Shown here: piece after piece, positions 1 through 11,340 of the stretch
Layout: the number at the start of each line of letters is the position of its first letter
Position numbering within the stretch: position 1 is the first letter of the stretch
Assembly: GCF_963678635.1 (NCBI RefSeq)
Contig: NC_087070.1
Span: 25,600,007 to 25,664,006 of the forward strand
Source of the DNA: Symsagittifera roscoffensis
Lineage: Eukaryota > Xenacoelomorpha > Acoela > Convolutidae
Reading direction: 5' to 3'
Length of the DNA: 64,000 nucleotides
The notes under the pieces: generated by a model
What the model was told of the DNA's origin: nothing
The model's input: the letters and a program-made list of their open reading frames with translations, nothing else
Databases searched by the model: none
Translations under genes and position numbers: made by a program

Positions 1-137
1 ACTGCATTGGTATTAAATTTATAAATTTATAAGTGTAAGAGATTAATAGAAATGATTGAAATCTGTTTGATGAAATTTGCGATTTTTATTTGTCTTTTGT
101 GGTTTTTGTAGGTGATTGTCGGATGAAGGCTAAAAAC

Positions 138-216
138 CTAAAGAAAACATGGATAAAGTATGGTGAGTTTTTTAATATTTTAATTAGTTAGTAATATTTA
201 TTTAATTCATACTTAC
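138..216 (-). other. Candidate 79-bp spliceosomal intron, minus strand
   Basis: Read on the minus strand, the donor CAG|GTAAGT lies at 219-211, a perfect TACTAAC branch-point consensus at 193-187, and a TTTTCTTTAG acceptor ends at 138. It starts 3 nt after the TAA of the neighbouring ORF, so it would lie in a 3' UTR. The plus strand offers a competing reading: acceptor TTTTTGTAG ending at 111, a 51-nt exon (112-162, one open frame) and donor GTGAGT at 163. Only transcript data can decide. Confidence 0.4.
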
Positions 217-219
217 CTG

Positions 220-1734
220 TTAGTCGTCGGGGAAAAAACCGTGGGGGAAGATGTCGTGAATTAGTTCTGAAGTTGTTAGTAGTTTAGCTAAGATGCGGAT
301 GATATTTTTAGTCTGAAGCAGTGGCCAAAGCAATTGGAGTGCCTTGATAGTGGTTAGTTCTTCAGTGCCAACTGCAAACTCATAAGGTGTGTTTTGGATT
401 AGATTATATAATTTGTGATTGAATTTAGTGTTGTGGATGAATTCTAAAATTGGGATTTCTATGGGTTGTACAAACTCGTGCGGGATAAGGAAGGGTCGGG
501 ATTCTTCGGCGTTGAAGGTCTTGGTGATGGGACAGAAGATGTACATTTGGGTTATGGGGTCATAATTACGAAGAATACCATGGAGGTTAGTGTCTTTAAT
601 ACAATATGTGAAATTTAGGAAAAATGGTGAAGTGTATTTGGAATTAATGAATTGAAAGCGATGGTGTGGTTGTCTAGAGGGTGTGTGTAGGTCAAAGTGA
701 TTTTGGATGAAGCGATAATAACTATATGTGTGGGTTTGTTTAGTGCGCAACATAATATCGTGTGAGCAGTGTAAATCTCTTTCGTGTGGTGCAAGGAAAT
801 GAAAGGTTAGTGAAAATATTTGGAAGCGTTCTTTGAAACTTTCGTATGCTTGTGTGTCTATTAGTGCTTCTGAAATAATGTGATCAAACTTTCGGTCGAA
901 GATGTTTAGTGTAAATATATATGGTGTCTTGATGAAAAATTTCTCGGTGATTTGTGGGTTAGCGAAGCGATCGTCGTCTAAGAATTGATCTTGGTTAGCT
1001 CTGATGATGTTGTGATCATAGTATTCGAGTGTATATTCGTTAGCTCTAGGTGCAGTGTGTGTTTTTAGTGATTTTTTATATCCAACGTAAGTAAATTGTC
1101 TAGCGGTTAGTGGTGTAGTGAGTCGATATAGCATGTCAGTATTTCGCTCTATATCGATGTGAGTGTTAGATAAAGGTAAGCAAAGAGGGTTAGTAAAATG
1201 ATAATATGAGGTCCAAGAGAGAGTGGGCATTAAAACGTATTCATCTACAAAGTTGCGTGTTTCGTTAGTGTCGTGGGGGGTGTTTAAGGTGTATTGTGGG
1301 AATGAGGGTAAGGTGATGGCTAAAAATTCTTTTGTGTTAGTATGCTTGGGATGGTTGATGTATTCACGGGCTGTTCCTGGTTTTGCTGGGAAAGGATGGT
1401 TGGGGAACTTTCTTTTAAAAGTGCGGTAAGCTCTATTAGTGTTGAGTGAAGATTCAGTTGATGTGGATGATGGTGCTAATGATTCAGTATAATTTGAAGA
1501 GGGTGTAGGGGTAGGGGGGTTGGATGAATTTATTGTGGAGGAGATTTGGTTTATGGTTGGGGTATTAAGTTGGTAGGGTTGTTGTTGAAGGGTAATAAAA
1601 TTATCTAGCTCTGGGGAGATTCGGGGGGTGTCTGGAGAATGAGATGATTGGTCAGAATGGTATGAGGAGTAGGTTGGGGTAACTTGGGAAGCATAAGAGG
1701 GGGGGTCAAGTGAAGGATGAATAACCGAAGTTCT
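220..1734 (-). CDS. Unrecognised intact ORF of about 505 codons (5' end incomplete)
   Basis: The minus strand is open without a stop from 1734 to the TAA at 220-222. The only in-frame ATG is at 1228-1230, giving 336 residues, but the frame continues about 168 codons upstream of it. That upstream part is rich in Ser, Thr, Pro, Asn and Gln and looks disordered. The frame therefore probably enters from a 5' exon by splicing. The 336-residue part looks globular, rich in Phe, Tyr, His and Ile, with few cysteines and no motif I recognise. No signal peptide or membrane segment is evident. Just after the stop comes CAG|GTAAGT, a consensus donor, with TACTAAC at 187-193 and an acceptor near 138. Its intactness among decayed elements suggests selection or recent arrival. 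It could be a host gene or the cargo of an unknown element. Confidence 0.6.
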   Translation of the reverse strand, partial: RTSVIHPSLDPPSYASQVTPTYSSYHSDQSSHSPDTPRISPELDNFITLQQQPYQLNTPTINQISSTINSSNPPTPTPSSNYTESLAPSSTSTESSLNTNRAYRTFKRKFPNHPFPAKPGTAREYINHPKHTNTKEFLAITLPSFPQYTLNTPHDTNETRNFVDEYVLMPTLSWTSYYHFTNPLCLPLSNTHIDIERNTDMLYRLTTPLTARQFTYVGYKKSLKTHTAPRANEYTLEYYDHNIIRANQDQFLDDDRFANPQITEKFFIKTPYIFTLNIFDRKFDHIISEALIDTQAYESFKERFQIFSLTFHFLAPHERDLHCSHDIMLRTKQTHTYSYYRFIQNHFDLHTPSRQPHHRFQFINSKYTSPFFLNFTYCIKDTNLHGILRNYDPITQMYIFCPITKTFNAEESRPFLIPHEFVQPIEIPILEFIHNTKFNHKLYNLIQNTPYEFAVGTEELTTIKALQLLWPLLQTKNIIRILAKLLTTSELIHDIFPHGFFPDD

Positions 1735-3927
1735 TCACTGTTTATCCTAATTTGAATGATTAGTTTTGTTTAAAAATTTCTATTAGTCTTGGGTCTTTAG
1801 AAAGGGTTGGGTAGTGAATCGACGTTTGAGGTCGTTAGACACTAATTAAGTGGGTGGGGGAGAACAAAGTTGTTCTGTTTGATCCAAGGATAAGCCTTGA
1901 TGATCAAATTTGAAATTTAATTAAGTAGAAAATGATTTAAGATCCAAGGATAAGCCTTGATGATCTGGTTTTAAAATTAAGTGAATTTAAGTTTTAATAA
2001 AATTTTAAATGTGTGTAAAGGAAAGATTTAGTGTTTTGATGATGTTAGTGGGTTTATGATTGCTGTTATGTTTTAGATGATGGAGCTGGAACAACAGGAT
2101 GATTTATGATTACTAACCATTTATTGTCATGCTACTAATTTTTATTTTTTATTTTTCAATAAATATTTTTCAAACATGTTTTGTATATTACTGCAGAGTT
2201 TTAGGAAAACGATCTTAGATCTTTTTATCAATCGTTATTGTATATTAATAATTTTGTTTAGCGCCTGAAATGATTTTGAAGATTAACTTCAAGGTTTTAT
2301 GTTTGCAAATGAAAATCTAAATTCATTGCCAGTAGTATTCTAAATATAAAAGTTTGTTCTGGTTTTTGCCTAACTATCATATAGCTATATGGCAAATTTC
2401 TACTTTGTCGTATGTCGTCTCTGGTTCGAGGTCTTCTTCCAATTCCGGGTAGTTCTGTTATGGTTCGGAATATTGGCTCTGATCTATTGAGTCGTAGAGA
2501 CATTTCGATTAAATTATTGTCGTATAACATTTTGTAAATGTTTTTGTCTAATTTCTAATCTATTTTGGTTAATTCTAAGCTATTAAGGTCTTGTTCGAGA
2601 CTTATGGTCGCACCAGATGAGTTAGGACCGAAGTGGTTAACTCATAGAGTAATTTCGGATAGGGTACACCGTCTGCTCGTCACGCTATCTTATTTTCGGC
2701 CGGATAGATTCGTGCAACTTCTTAGTCTAATACCGATCCTAATCTTACTCTTATACTATCTAGTCTCAGGTTGTTTAACTAGTCTCTGCTAGGCTCAATA
2801 GATCTAGGGTATACTGGTTTATTGCGGCTGCTGAAGTGCTCGGGAGAGTCCAACTAATTTCTAAGTTAAATTCAAATCTCTCTGGTGCTGAAATTACAAG
2901 TAACTTCAGCACTTACAAATAAGTGGGTTGTTAGTTAGATGGATCATGATTGGTTAATATTAAATACTTTACATTGGTAAAATATCTAAATTATCCAATC
3001 ATAAAATGTAGTTTAGATCAGGTTCCAAAAGTTACAACAATTGAATAATTAATTTTTTTTGGGAATGATGGGAATGAACAAGAATAACCACTGTGCAACA
3101 CTTACTGATTGCTACGACCATAGTCTTAAAAAACAAGGCTCATCTGCCTCCTCCATCTGCAATATCTTATTTTGGTAACTTATTTCATTTGCGGTCCAGT
3201 TGTCACTTTTGTGAACAGACATTTTACAATACTTCATGTCGTTACATGACCCACTCAGCCATAATAATTCCTAAAACTCGAAGAGTTTTGAAAATTTAAT
3301 ATTTAAAAAATTTACACATTTTCTTATAATTAAACTTCCGTGACAAACTTTTTTATACAACCGTATCTTGTATTTTTACGGTGAGAGAAAAACGTGTGAA
3401 AGTAGCTGTATATTGGAACACACGAAGAATGGATCATAGACAAAAAAATAATTTCATAATTTTGAATTTTTCTAAGCCTTTTTTTGTCTCTTTAGTCTCT
3501 TTTTAGTAACAACGTTTATGTTATCATAAGCATTTTTTGTTGTTATTGTTTTATGTTAAAAGGTAACGTATATTTGAGCGGGTTATAAAACACAAGCCAA
3601 GAAGGTTATTGAAATTCAAGTTTTATGTCTCTGTGGTAGTGCTATCGTTATGTGTTAGAACAGATCTCGTAATTATGCTAAAGTTCATTGTCCTAATTTA
3701 TGTTGACTGGTGCTTGGCCAAACTATGTTCGATAACACTTTGTTTAGTTGTCGTTACGATTTGATCTGAAACAGTATGTTCTAAGTCTGAATTAACACTA
3801 ATAGTTTATGTTATTTATTGAGTTTAAGGAATTAGTAATTGATTCCCTTATTGAGGTATTATATAACAGCCGCAGAATAAGCTTACATCAGAGCGCAGCC
3901 AGTAAAAAGACTAGTAGACGCAAAGAA
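1735..3927. other. Non-coding AT-rich stretch
   Basis: No frame here can be supported as a gene. Short open frames (for example 2297-2530 minus and 2565-2792 plus) lack recognisable motifs. The part at 2530-2860 is somewhat richer in G+C than its surroundings. A pair of hairpin repeats at 1881-1965 is described separately. Confidence 0.5.
1881..1965. repeat. Two identical 25-bp hairpin repeats, 60-bp period
   Basis: The 25-mer GATC-CAAGG-ATAAG-CCTTG-AT-GATC occurs exactly at 1881-1905 and again at 1941-1965. Each copy folds on CAAGG/CCTTG with outer GATC/GATC arms. In the first copy the arms extend to TTTGATC/GATCAAA. The 35 bp between the copies is not conserved. No function is known. Confidence 0.8.
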
Positions 3928-5647
3928 TTTGCTCAACATATCGAGTTTGTGGGACAGACAGACGGCTCAGTCACTTACGGAGTGGGATAGGCGGAGCAAT
4001 CCTTTGAACATGGCACTAATTGCAAAAACAGTTTTTAGGCCCGAAATCGACAGCAGTTACGTTACCAAAAGCTCCACTAGAGGAAATAGCCGTCGATGGC
4101 GAAACGGCTACAAATACTTCAGATCGTAACCTACGAAATGCACAGACAAAAACAATGTGAAGATGTTCGAAATGTAGGAGTATTATACAAAAGTTTTCCA
4201 TGAGATACAGCATTGAGAAAAGCCAAGACGCTCGTATTTTTGTCTCTGAGAAGAGAAGAACAAAACGATTTCGCAAGACGTAATCCGAAGGTGGAAATCA
4301 GCGATGATTCAATTACAATGAGGACGGTTTGGCAGAATCTGTTGGTGGTTTTCCGAAAACCCAGAAACCGAAGGTTTGAAAGATACGTTTTTTCCACGGA
4401 AAAAATTAATATAGGAAAAATTGGATCAGTTCTACTGTCATCTGAGTGGCCTGGTAGAACCTTGTGAAATCGAGGCAGGAGAAGATGTAATGGTCAGCGA
4501 AATTTTTGTAATCAATATGCCAAATTCAGAGATTCAAGATGAACTCATGAATGAAGTGATGATTCTGGAAATGACTTTAGAGTACGCAAAACGATCAGAG
4601 CAGAAACAGAAGAATATCAAGACTATCCGAGGTAATGGCAGATATGGACACTCGTTCAGCCGAGATGGAAAATTCGGGCAAGGAAATAGTGGGAGTCGAC
4701 GAGGGAACCCATGCAACTCATGTGGTAACCTGTGGTCAATGAAACATCGCCAGGTTTGCCCGACCATGGGTCATGGATGTAGAAAAGGTGGCATGAAGAA
4801 CCTTTTGCCAGAATGTGTAGGAGTGAAGGCCAGAAAGGCGAATCTAGTACGTGGATCATCGATAGGCGGAATTGGAACGAGACCTTCAGTTTATCATGAA
4901 GATGAGAAAAAAAATTAGATATTTTTCAGGATGAGAGGAGCTATGATGAAAAGTCAACAAATCTGATAGAAATGGAAAAGCAATTACAAACTTCTGATTT
5001 GGATTTATCGGATGATTTTGGTGTGAAAGCAATTGGTGATGGGATAGAAGAATCGAAAGTTGCCGAGGAATCAAAGAATTATTCCATTAAAAAATGCGAA
5101 AAGATAGAGGCATTTAAAGTATTTCCGCCAGAAAAGGAAGAAAAGAGACGACATCGTGTTGGTAAAATGTTCACATTTTTTTTGGAGAGCGGAAGCAGTG
5201 CAAATTTGATGGCACACTACATAGGGCAGCAAAAGTTACTGCAAACTCTGAACTAACGCTTTGGCAAGAGTCAGACATGGTACTACACGATTACAACTAA
5301 CATGACTTTCAGAATCACGGAACATTGGTATAGGTTACTGAATCCAGTGGTTCGGTGGAGGGAGAACATTTCTGGATAGACGTGGACGATAACAGGAAGC
5401 CAATTTTTGATTTCGATTTGTTCCAAGTCGGGGCTTAAAAATTTCACTAGAATAACCATCAGCAATTACGGATAAAGGAGGTACCTTTGATACTATTGCG
5501 AAAGATGACAATAAAGTAAAAAATCAACTTGCAAAGAAAATTCCGGGGCTATTCATAAAAAAGGGACGCTAAAAAGATTTATTGTTAAATCAAGGTACAG
5601 TAAGCATTTCACACCTACATATCAAAAGGGGCGGATAATCCTTATCA
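3928..5647 (+). pseudogene. Decayed Ty3/gypsy gag-protease remnant (element A)
   Basis: Broken frames on the plus strand read as a gypsy gag followed by protease. At 4421-4918 there is a gag-like helical stretch, then a zinc-knuckle pattern (CNSCG...H...CPTMGHGC). At 4972-5256 the segment FFLESGSSANLM matches the retropepsin active-site pattern, but the catalytic Asp is replaced by Glu. The following 5250-5647 has short pieces like the linker before RT (for example FIKKGTLKRFIVKS) in shifting frames. The 5' part (about 3928-4212) is only weakly similar to gag. The remnant runs into the assembly gap, so any RT is missing. Gag resembles that of the element at 31.7-41.3 kb, which suggests a related family. 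Confidence 0.7.
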
Positions 5648-5847
5648 NNNNNNNNNNNNNNNNNNNNNNNNNNNNNNNNNNNNNNNNNNNNNNNNNNNNN
5701 NNNNNNNNNNNNNNNNNNNNNNNNNNNNNNNNNNNNNNNNNNNNNNNNNNNNNNNNNNNNNNNNNNNNNNNNNNNNNNNNNNNNNNNNNNNNNNNNNNNN
5801 NNNNNNNNNNNNNNNNNNNNNNNNNNNNNNNNNNNNNNNNNNNNNNN
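5648..5847. other. Assembly gap (200 N)
   Basis: Exactly 200 N bases, a round number that suggests a scaffold gap of fixed or estimated size. The gypsy remnant on its left is cut by it, and the sequence on its right is unrelated repeat DNA. Confidence 0.99.
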
Positions 5848-5936
5848 AGTGAGACAGTTTCTTTTACTTCTTTACAGAGTGTTTCTCTTCTTTGTTAGAA
5901 CTTTTTTGGTACAGTCGACATGTGGAAACGGTACCA

Positions 5937-6205
5937 AAAGCTTTTTAAAAAATCGTGCTCGACCTATGCTTCGACTGTGCTCAAACTCTGTTTAGATTGT
6001 ACTCAACCTATATTTCGACTGTGCTCGAATTTTGTTTTGATTCTGCTCGACATATGTTTCGATTTTCTCCGTCGAAACTGGGCATGTTTCGACAGCGCTC
6101 GTTTTGCGTATCGACTGTGCTCGACCCATGTGTCGTATGTGTTCGACCTATGTTTCGACTTTCTCGACCTATATTCCGACTGTGGTCGACTTATGTTTTG
6201 CGTTT
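5937..6205. repeat. Degenerate tandem repeat, about 24-bp unit
   Basis: Roughly ten imperfect units built on TCGACCTATGTTTCGACTGTGC run through this stretch. Related units recur at about 6507-6600. Spacing drifts, so two plus-strand frames stay open by chance and read as repeated Phe/Cys/Arg/Leu-rich peptides. I regard those frames as repeat artefacts, not genes. Confidence 0.75.
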
Positions 6206-6599
6206 AATTTCTTTAAAAATCTGGACTGAAACTGTTGATGTGAGAAGCGAACTGATCTTTGCGGAGTTTTTGATAAACTTTGTTTCCTCTTGATTCAGGA
6301 GTCCTTAGAAATCCAAAACTTAATGGGTTCCATCTGAATGTTTTAGTTTTTGCGTTGAGCAAATACCCTCAATTGGTTGGTTGTTGCCGGTTGCAATTTT
6401 CTAACGGAGGCCTTTTCTGAGCAATTTCTTTGCTCGGTTTCCAATTTAAAATTATTTAAATCATGAAAAGTTGATTTAAGTTGTGAAAAAAATTTAGGCT
6501 CTTCTCGAACTGTTTTTCGACTATACTCGACCCTTGTTTTGACTTTCTCAACCAAAATCAGGTATGTTTCGACTTTCTCGACCTATGTTTCGATATTGT

Positions 6600-7794
6600 T
6601 GACCAAAAAAAGGTGTGTTTTGACTCTCTAGACGGCAATTGGGAATGTTTCGTTTTTGTTCTTGATCGCAAAAATTCAGTAGCAAAACTGCACATGCACA
6701 TGCTCGAATTTCAAAGTCGATACATACATCGAGCACCTGGTCCATGGTTTGTCATGGCCTAATTAGCCCGCATTTTTTTGTTCCAGAGTCGGACAATGTG
6801 AAAAAACATTTAGCTAGCAACAATTTGGTCTCTTTCCTACCTCCAGTACTTGGCACGGTTATCGATTTTATAGTGAAACGACTGTTTTACAAGGATAAGT
6901 ACAAGGACAAAATATTCTCTATAACATGTTGATCACACTCATGAAATTAGCTTGTCACGGCTTAATTAGCTCGTCTGTCAAACGTTTTAACAATTGGACA
7001 ATGTGAACAGAAGAATTAATTTAAAAAATTGAAAGTGGAGGAAAAGGAAAAAAAAACTTCGGATTCCACATTTCTGGCTTTTTTCCAATTCTCCAGATTT
7101 TGAAAATTGTATATGATAATTTTACATAATATCATGGCTAAAATCAGGTCTCTTTTTTTTCTTTCCACTTCCTGCGAATTTTTACGAGCAAAATGATAGT
7201 ACAAAGTGGCCGTCTTAATAGAGTTGAGGAAAAACCGATTAAAAAAAAACAATTAAAAATTGGTTAACATCTTTCTCTTTCAACTTATTTTTATCAATAA
7301 TAAAACGTTTTAATCGTTGATCATTAATTATGAACCCGTCTAAATTTTCAATTTTTTTCAAGATAACAAACATAACAGCAATACTGAACCTTGCACTTAT
7401 CAACAAAGTTGAAACCACCGAAACTTGAGACAATTCTTGGAATTCATTCAAAGTATAGCAAAGTATAGTTGAAATGGCAACTTCTTTTAAGACTTCCTTT
7501 TCCTTTGCACTGAAGAGTCGAATCTGAATGAAGGGTGACGTGGTGATTGTGACTCACACTGTACTTTACTTCTTGGTTGTGACTCACACCCTCCTCGTGT
7601 CGTATTTTGCTATTTCATATACTCTATTACTACCGTCTTTTCTGGAGTATATTTTTGAATGGAAGACTGAAATGATCAGACGAGGAGAATTGAGAAAAAT
7701 GATTTTGAGATTAAATCAAAAAGGAAGTAAACAGTATAACTCATCATGATTTCCCTATATGAAAGTAGTACCAAATATGGAAAAATTACTTAAA
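6600..7794. other. Non-coding AT-rich stretch
   Basis: No supported gene. There are homopolymer runs of A and T. A short partial repeat, TGTCATGGCCTAATTAGCCCG near 6753 and TGTCACGGCTTAATTAGCTCG near 6953, recurs about 200 bp apart with similar sequence after it. Confidence 0.5.
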
Positions 7795-7796
7795 TA

Positions 7797-8726
7797 TGAA
7801 AATTGTGTGGGCTTGAGTTCTCCTTTATATAACTACAACTCTCTGCAAAAACACTCTTTTAGATGGCAGCTGCTATATGTCAAGCTCTCCCCAGCTTTTA
7901 ATCAGGTTATAATGAAAAATCACTTCTATTTTCTGTTTGCGCCAAATATATAGTAAACCAAAGATTGTTGCGTGTCTGCTCACGAATTTTTTTGTTTCTT
8001 GGAGAGATGCAAGTTCCATTAATTATGAATAGGAACCTCTCTCAACCAAATTTTTCAAAGATTAGATAAAAGTCAAAGCATTTTTCAAGAAATAGCTTGT
8101 TTTTACGCTTTGTACAAACACAGATTTTACTCAAGCATTGTTACCTCGAGCGGAGAATTATTCAGTCATCTTAGTCGAGCATTTCATCAAAACATGAAAT
8201 GGAAAAAAGCAGAAAAAAAGGAGAAGCTTTGCAAGGAAACGACTCGTTCGGAAACTTCAAGAGACCTTATCCGATTTCTAACTAAATAAATGCATCAACT
8301 CAAATTCTAGGCTTAACAATTCTAGAAAGGATTCTGAAGTACACAACTCAAAATATGAACTTAGTTTGTTCAAAAAAGATGATTGTTGTTCGATGATCAT
8401 GATTCTGTTTATAGTGATTATGTAAGTTTTGTGATGAACTGAGAAATTGATTTGAAATGTTCGTTTAGTCTTTGCACTGCTGAAATTCTTTCAACTAGAA
8501 ATTGTTTAAGCAAAACTCAATTCAAATTGAGAAAAACTGCATTACACAAAGAAAAATGTTTTTTCCCAATTTGTAAAAAAAAACAAAGAATTTCCATTTG
8601 AGTAAAACTCTAGGTTAATTTTGGAGCTTGTTGTCACTTTTTTCCTTAATGCAACACCAGGTTTTCTTCTCAACACAGATATTTCGATCTGTTGACTCGG
8701 TTTTGTTTCAATCTTGTATCTTCTAC
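7797..8726. repeat. Segmental duplication unit A, copy 1
   Basis: About 930 bp of non-coding DNA that recurs nearly identically at 9180-10108, offset 1,383 bp. Differences are a few substitutions and single-base indels. No coding frame is supported in either copy. Confidence 0.9.
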
Positions 8727-8728
8727 AA

Positions 8729-9172
8729 ACTTGCATATGTCGTATTTGGTATTTGGTATTTTTTTTGAACGCTTATCTAAACATATAATTTTGTGTAATG
8801 TTTAGCACCTGCGCAAAAAATATTTCAGAACTTTTTGCAAGATGCAAAATTTAATTTGATTTTTTCAACAAATATGCAAAAATACTTGAGTTTTTTACTG
8901 CTTCGAATATTTCAAAGAGTAAGCGGAAAAACTTTTGAAAGGTTTTTGCAAGATCCGAAAGTGGTTTTGATTTTGTGCAAAAATTTTTTCGTTAAATTTT
9001 TGCAAGATGCGCTTAGTGCTATTTGGATTCTATAAAAAAAATCGCTTAAAGCTATTTGGATGATTTTTAGTGCTGATCCTTATCTTAAATCATTGTTTTT
9101 CTCATGTTTTTGATCAACACTTATGCAAACATTAGATTTTCCAATGATCGACTTTAGAACAAAAAAAAATTA
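8729..9172. repeat. Segmental duplication unit B, copy 1
   Basis: About 440 bp that recurs at 11341-11779. Inside it TTTTTGCAAGATGC-like motifs appear three times (near 8836, 8946 and 8999), so it is also internally repetitive. The 66-codon open frame in each copy follows this internal repeat and is not supported as a gene. Confidence 0.9.
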
Positions 9173-9179
9173 GAACTTA

Positions 9180-10108
9180 TGAAAATTGTGTGGGCTTGAG
9201 TTCTCCTTTATATAACTACAACTCTCTGCAAAAACACTCTTTTAGATGGCAGCTGCTATATGTCAAGCTCTCCCCAGCTTTTAATCAGGTTATAATGAAA
9301 AATCACTTCTATTTTCTGTTTGCGCCAAATATATAGTAAACCAAAGATTGTTGCGTGTCTGCTCACGAATTTTTTTGTTTCTTGGAGAGATGCAAGTTCC
9401 ATTAATTATGAATAGGAACCTCTCTCAATCAAATTTTTCAAAGATTAGATAAAAGTCAAAGCATTTTTCAAGAAATAGCTTGTTTTTACGCTTTGTACAA
9501 ACACAGATTTTACTCAAGCATTGTTACCTCGAGCGGAGAATTATTCAGTCATCTTAGTCGAGCATTTCATCAAAACATGAAATGGAAAAAAGCAGAAAAA
9601 AAGGAGAAGCTTTGCAAGGAAACGACTCGTTCGGAAACTTCAAGAGACCTTATCCGATTTCTAACTAAATAATTGCATCAACTCAAATTCTAGGCTTAAC
9701 AATTCTAGAAAGGATTCTGAAGTACACAACTCAAAATATGAACTTAGTTTGTTCAAAAAAGATGATTGTTGTTCGATGATCATGATTCTGTTTATAGTGA
9801 TTATGTAAGTTTTGTGATGAACTGAGAAATTGATTTGAAATGTTCGTTTAGTCTTTGCACTGCTGAAATTCTTTCAACTAGAAATTTTTTAAGCAAAACT
9901 CAATTCAAAATGAGAAAAAACTGCATTACACAAATAAAAAGGTTTTTCCCAATTTGTAAAAAAAAACAAAGAATTTCCATTTGAGTAAAACTCTAGGTTA
10001 ATTTTGGAGCTTGTTGTCACTTTTTTCCTTAATGCAACACCAGGTTTTCTTCTCAACACAGATATTTCGATCTGTTGACTCGGTTTTGTTTCATTCTTGT
10101 ATCTTCTA
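9180..10108. repeat. Segmental duplication unit A, copy 2
   Basis: Second copy of the 7797-8726 unit. It ends at CTTCTAT, where copy 1 continues directly into unit B. Here an extra 1.23 kb (10109-11340) separates it from unit B copy 2. Confidence 0.9.
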
Positions 10109-11340
10109 TCACGAATTATTTTAAGTTTTTGCCAATCATGCAGGAAAGTTCTTCTGAAACATTTCTTCGGATTTCTATAGAAGATCTCAACTTAAACCAT
10201 TTCTTCAAAATTGATCATTTGTAGTAATTGTTTAGTTGTAAGCAAACTAAACTTTTTTCCGTATCTCAGATCCGCAAGTTCATCAAAACTTATTTCGTTT
10301 GAATCATATGAGAACCTAAAATTTTATCTCGAAGGTGTATTAGACATAGCTACCTCTTTTCTAAAATCTTTGATTGTTTTACTATCTTTTTCTCTCAATC
10401 TGAACGTTCTTTGATTATTTGCCCACTAGACTGGGAAGTTTTATTGAGTTTAAGGACCTTGATAGATTGGGTATCAACATCAAACTGACTCGTTCATTCT
10501 ATTTTGATTAGTTTCATTTTTTGGGACAGATTTCCGTTTTTTCTAAAAGTTTTTTCCATGTTGTTGGTTGAGTTGGATTGAGTTGAACTGTAAAAACCTT
10601 TCCAGATAGGTCGAATGTCAGTTGTATCTAATTACCAGCTTAAAAAGGTTGTGCGTACAGCCTCTAAAATTGAACGAATTATCTAAAATGATTCAGAAAT
10701 AAGTCAACGTTTCCTTCAATTTGATTGAAAACATTTGTCTTTTCAGATTGGTCGATTTTTGTTCATAGAAGGTTTTTAGAGAGAGGTTTTGTCTTGAACT
10801 AAAATCCAAAAAAAAACTGAAAAATGCAGAAACTCCTTTCAAACTACTCCTGTTGTTCTTAATCTTGATTGAGTATCTTTGTTCAAACTAAAAAAAAATA
10901 AAATAAAAAGTAGCTTCGAAAATTTGTTTCATCACTCTCAACACCGTGATAAAAACAACTTGTTTTGGAATTTCGATTGAATGAATTTTTTTGGATAATC
11001 CTAGAGTTTAGAATGTTCTAGAAGTTAATGTCTTGTATCTATCATTTAGATGAATAAAAGAACGAGTTTAATGAGAATTGACGTCACTTTTTTTGGTGGA
11101 AATTTCTCGGTTCAGATTATGAGTTTTTGATTGATCTATAAACAGTTCACCAACAAGTTTTTAAAAAACCATCTAAGCTCTGTCAGGAAGCTTGATTCTA
11201 CTAAGACACTCGGATTGAATTCTTGGAAAAGAATCACACATTCAAAATTCAATGTATGTTTCTGGTTTAAGGTAAAATGTTGATTATTTCATTGATGGTT
11301 GTAGTTCGGTAAATAGTGAGCGTGCCACTTTTTCTATTCA
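10109..11340. mobile_element. Candidate 1.23-kb insertion splitting the second A-B copy
   Basis: This segment lies between A' and B' but is absent between A and B, so it is either an insertion in copy 2 or a deletion from copy 1. TTCTAT occurs on both sides of it and only once at the empty junction, which fits a 6-bp target duplication. I see no clear terminal inverted repeats, poly-A tail or coding frame, so it could be a non-autonomous element or simple unique DNA. Confidence 0.4.

Noticed and set aside
5920-6293. Two open frames of 95 and 112 codons
   Set aside because: They read the degenerate 24-bp repeat in two phases; peptides are repeats of the same word.
6343-7451. Minus-strand frames of 65-78 codons
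   Set aside because: Phe/Lys/Asn-rich chance frames with no motif; expected at this base composition.
8835-9035. 66-codon frame kept in both duplicated copies (also 11448-11648)
   Set aside because: Conservation follows from the recent duplication; the frame runs through an internal TTTTTGCAAGATGC repeat.
10109-11340. Terminal inverted repeats for the 1.23-kb insertion
   Set aside because: Only very short, imperfect matches (CACG/CGTG) were seen; not convincing.
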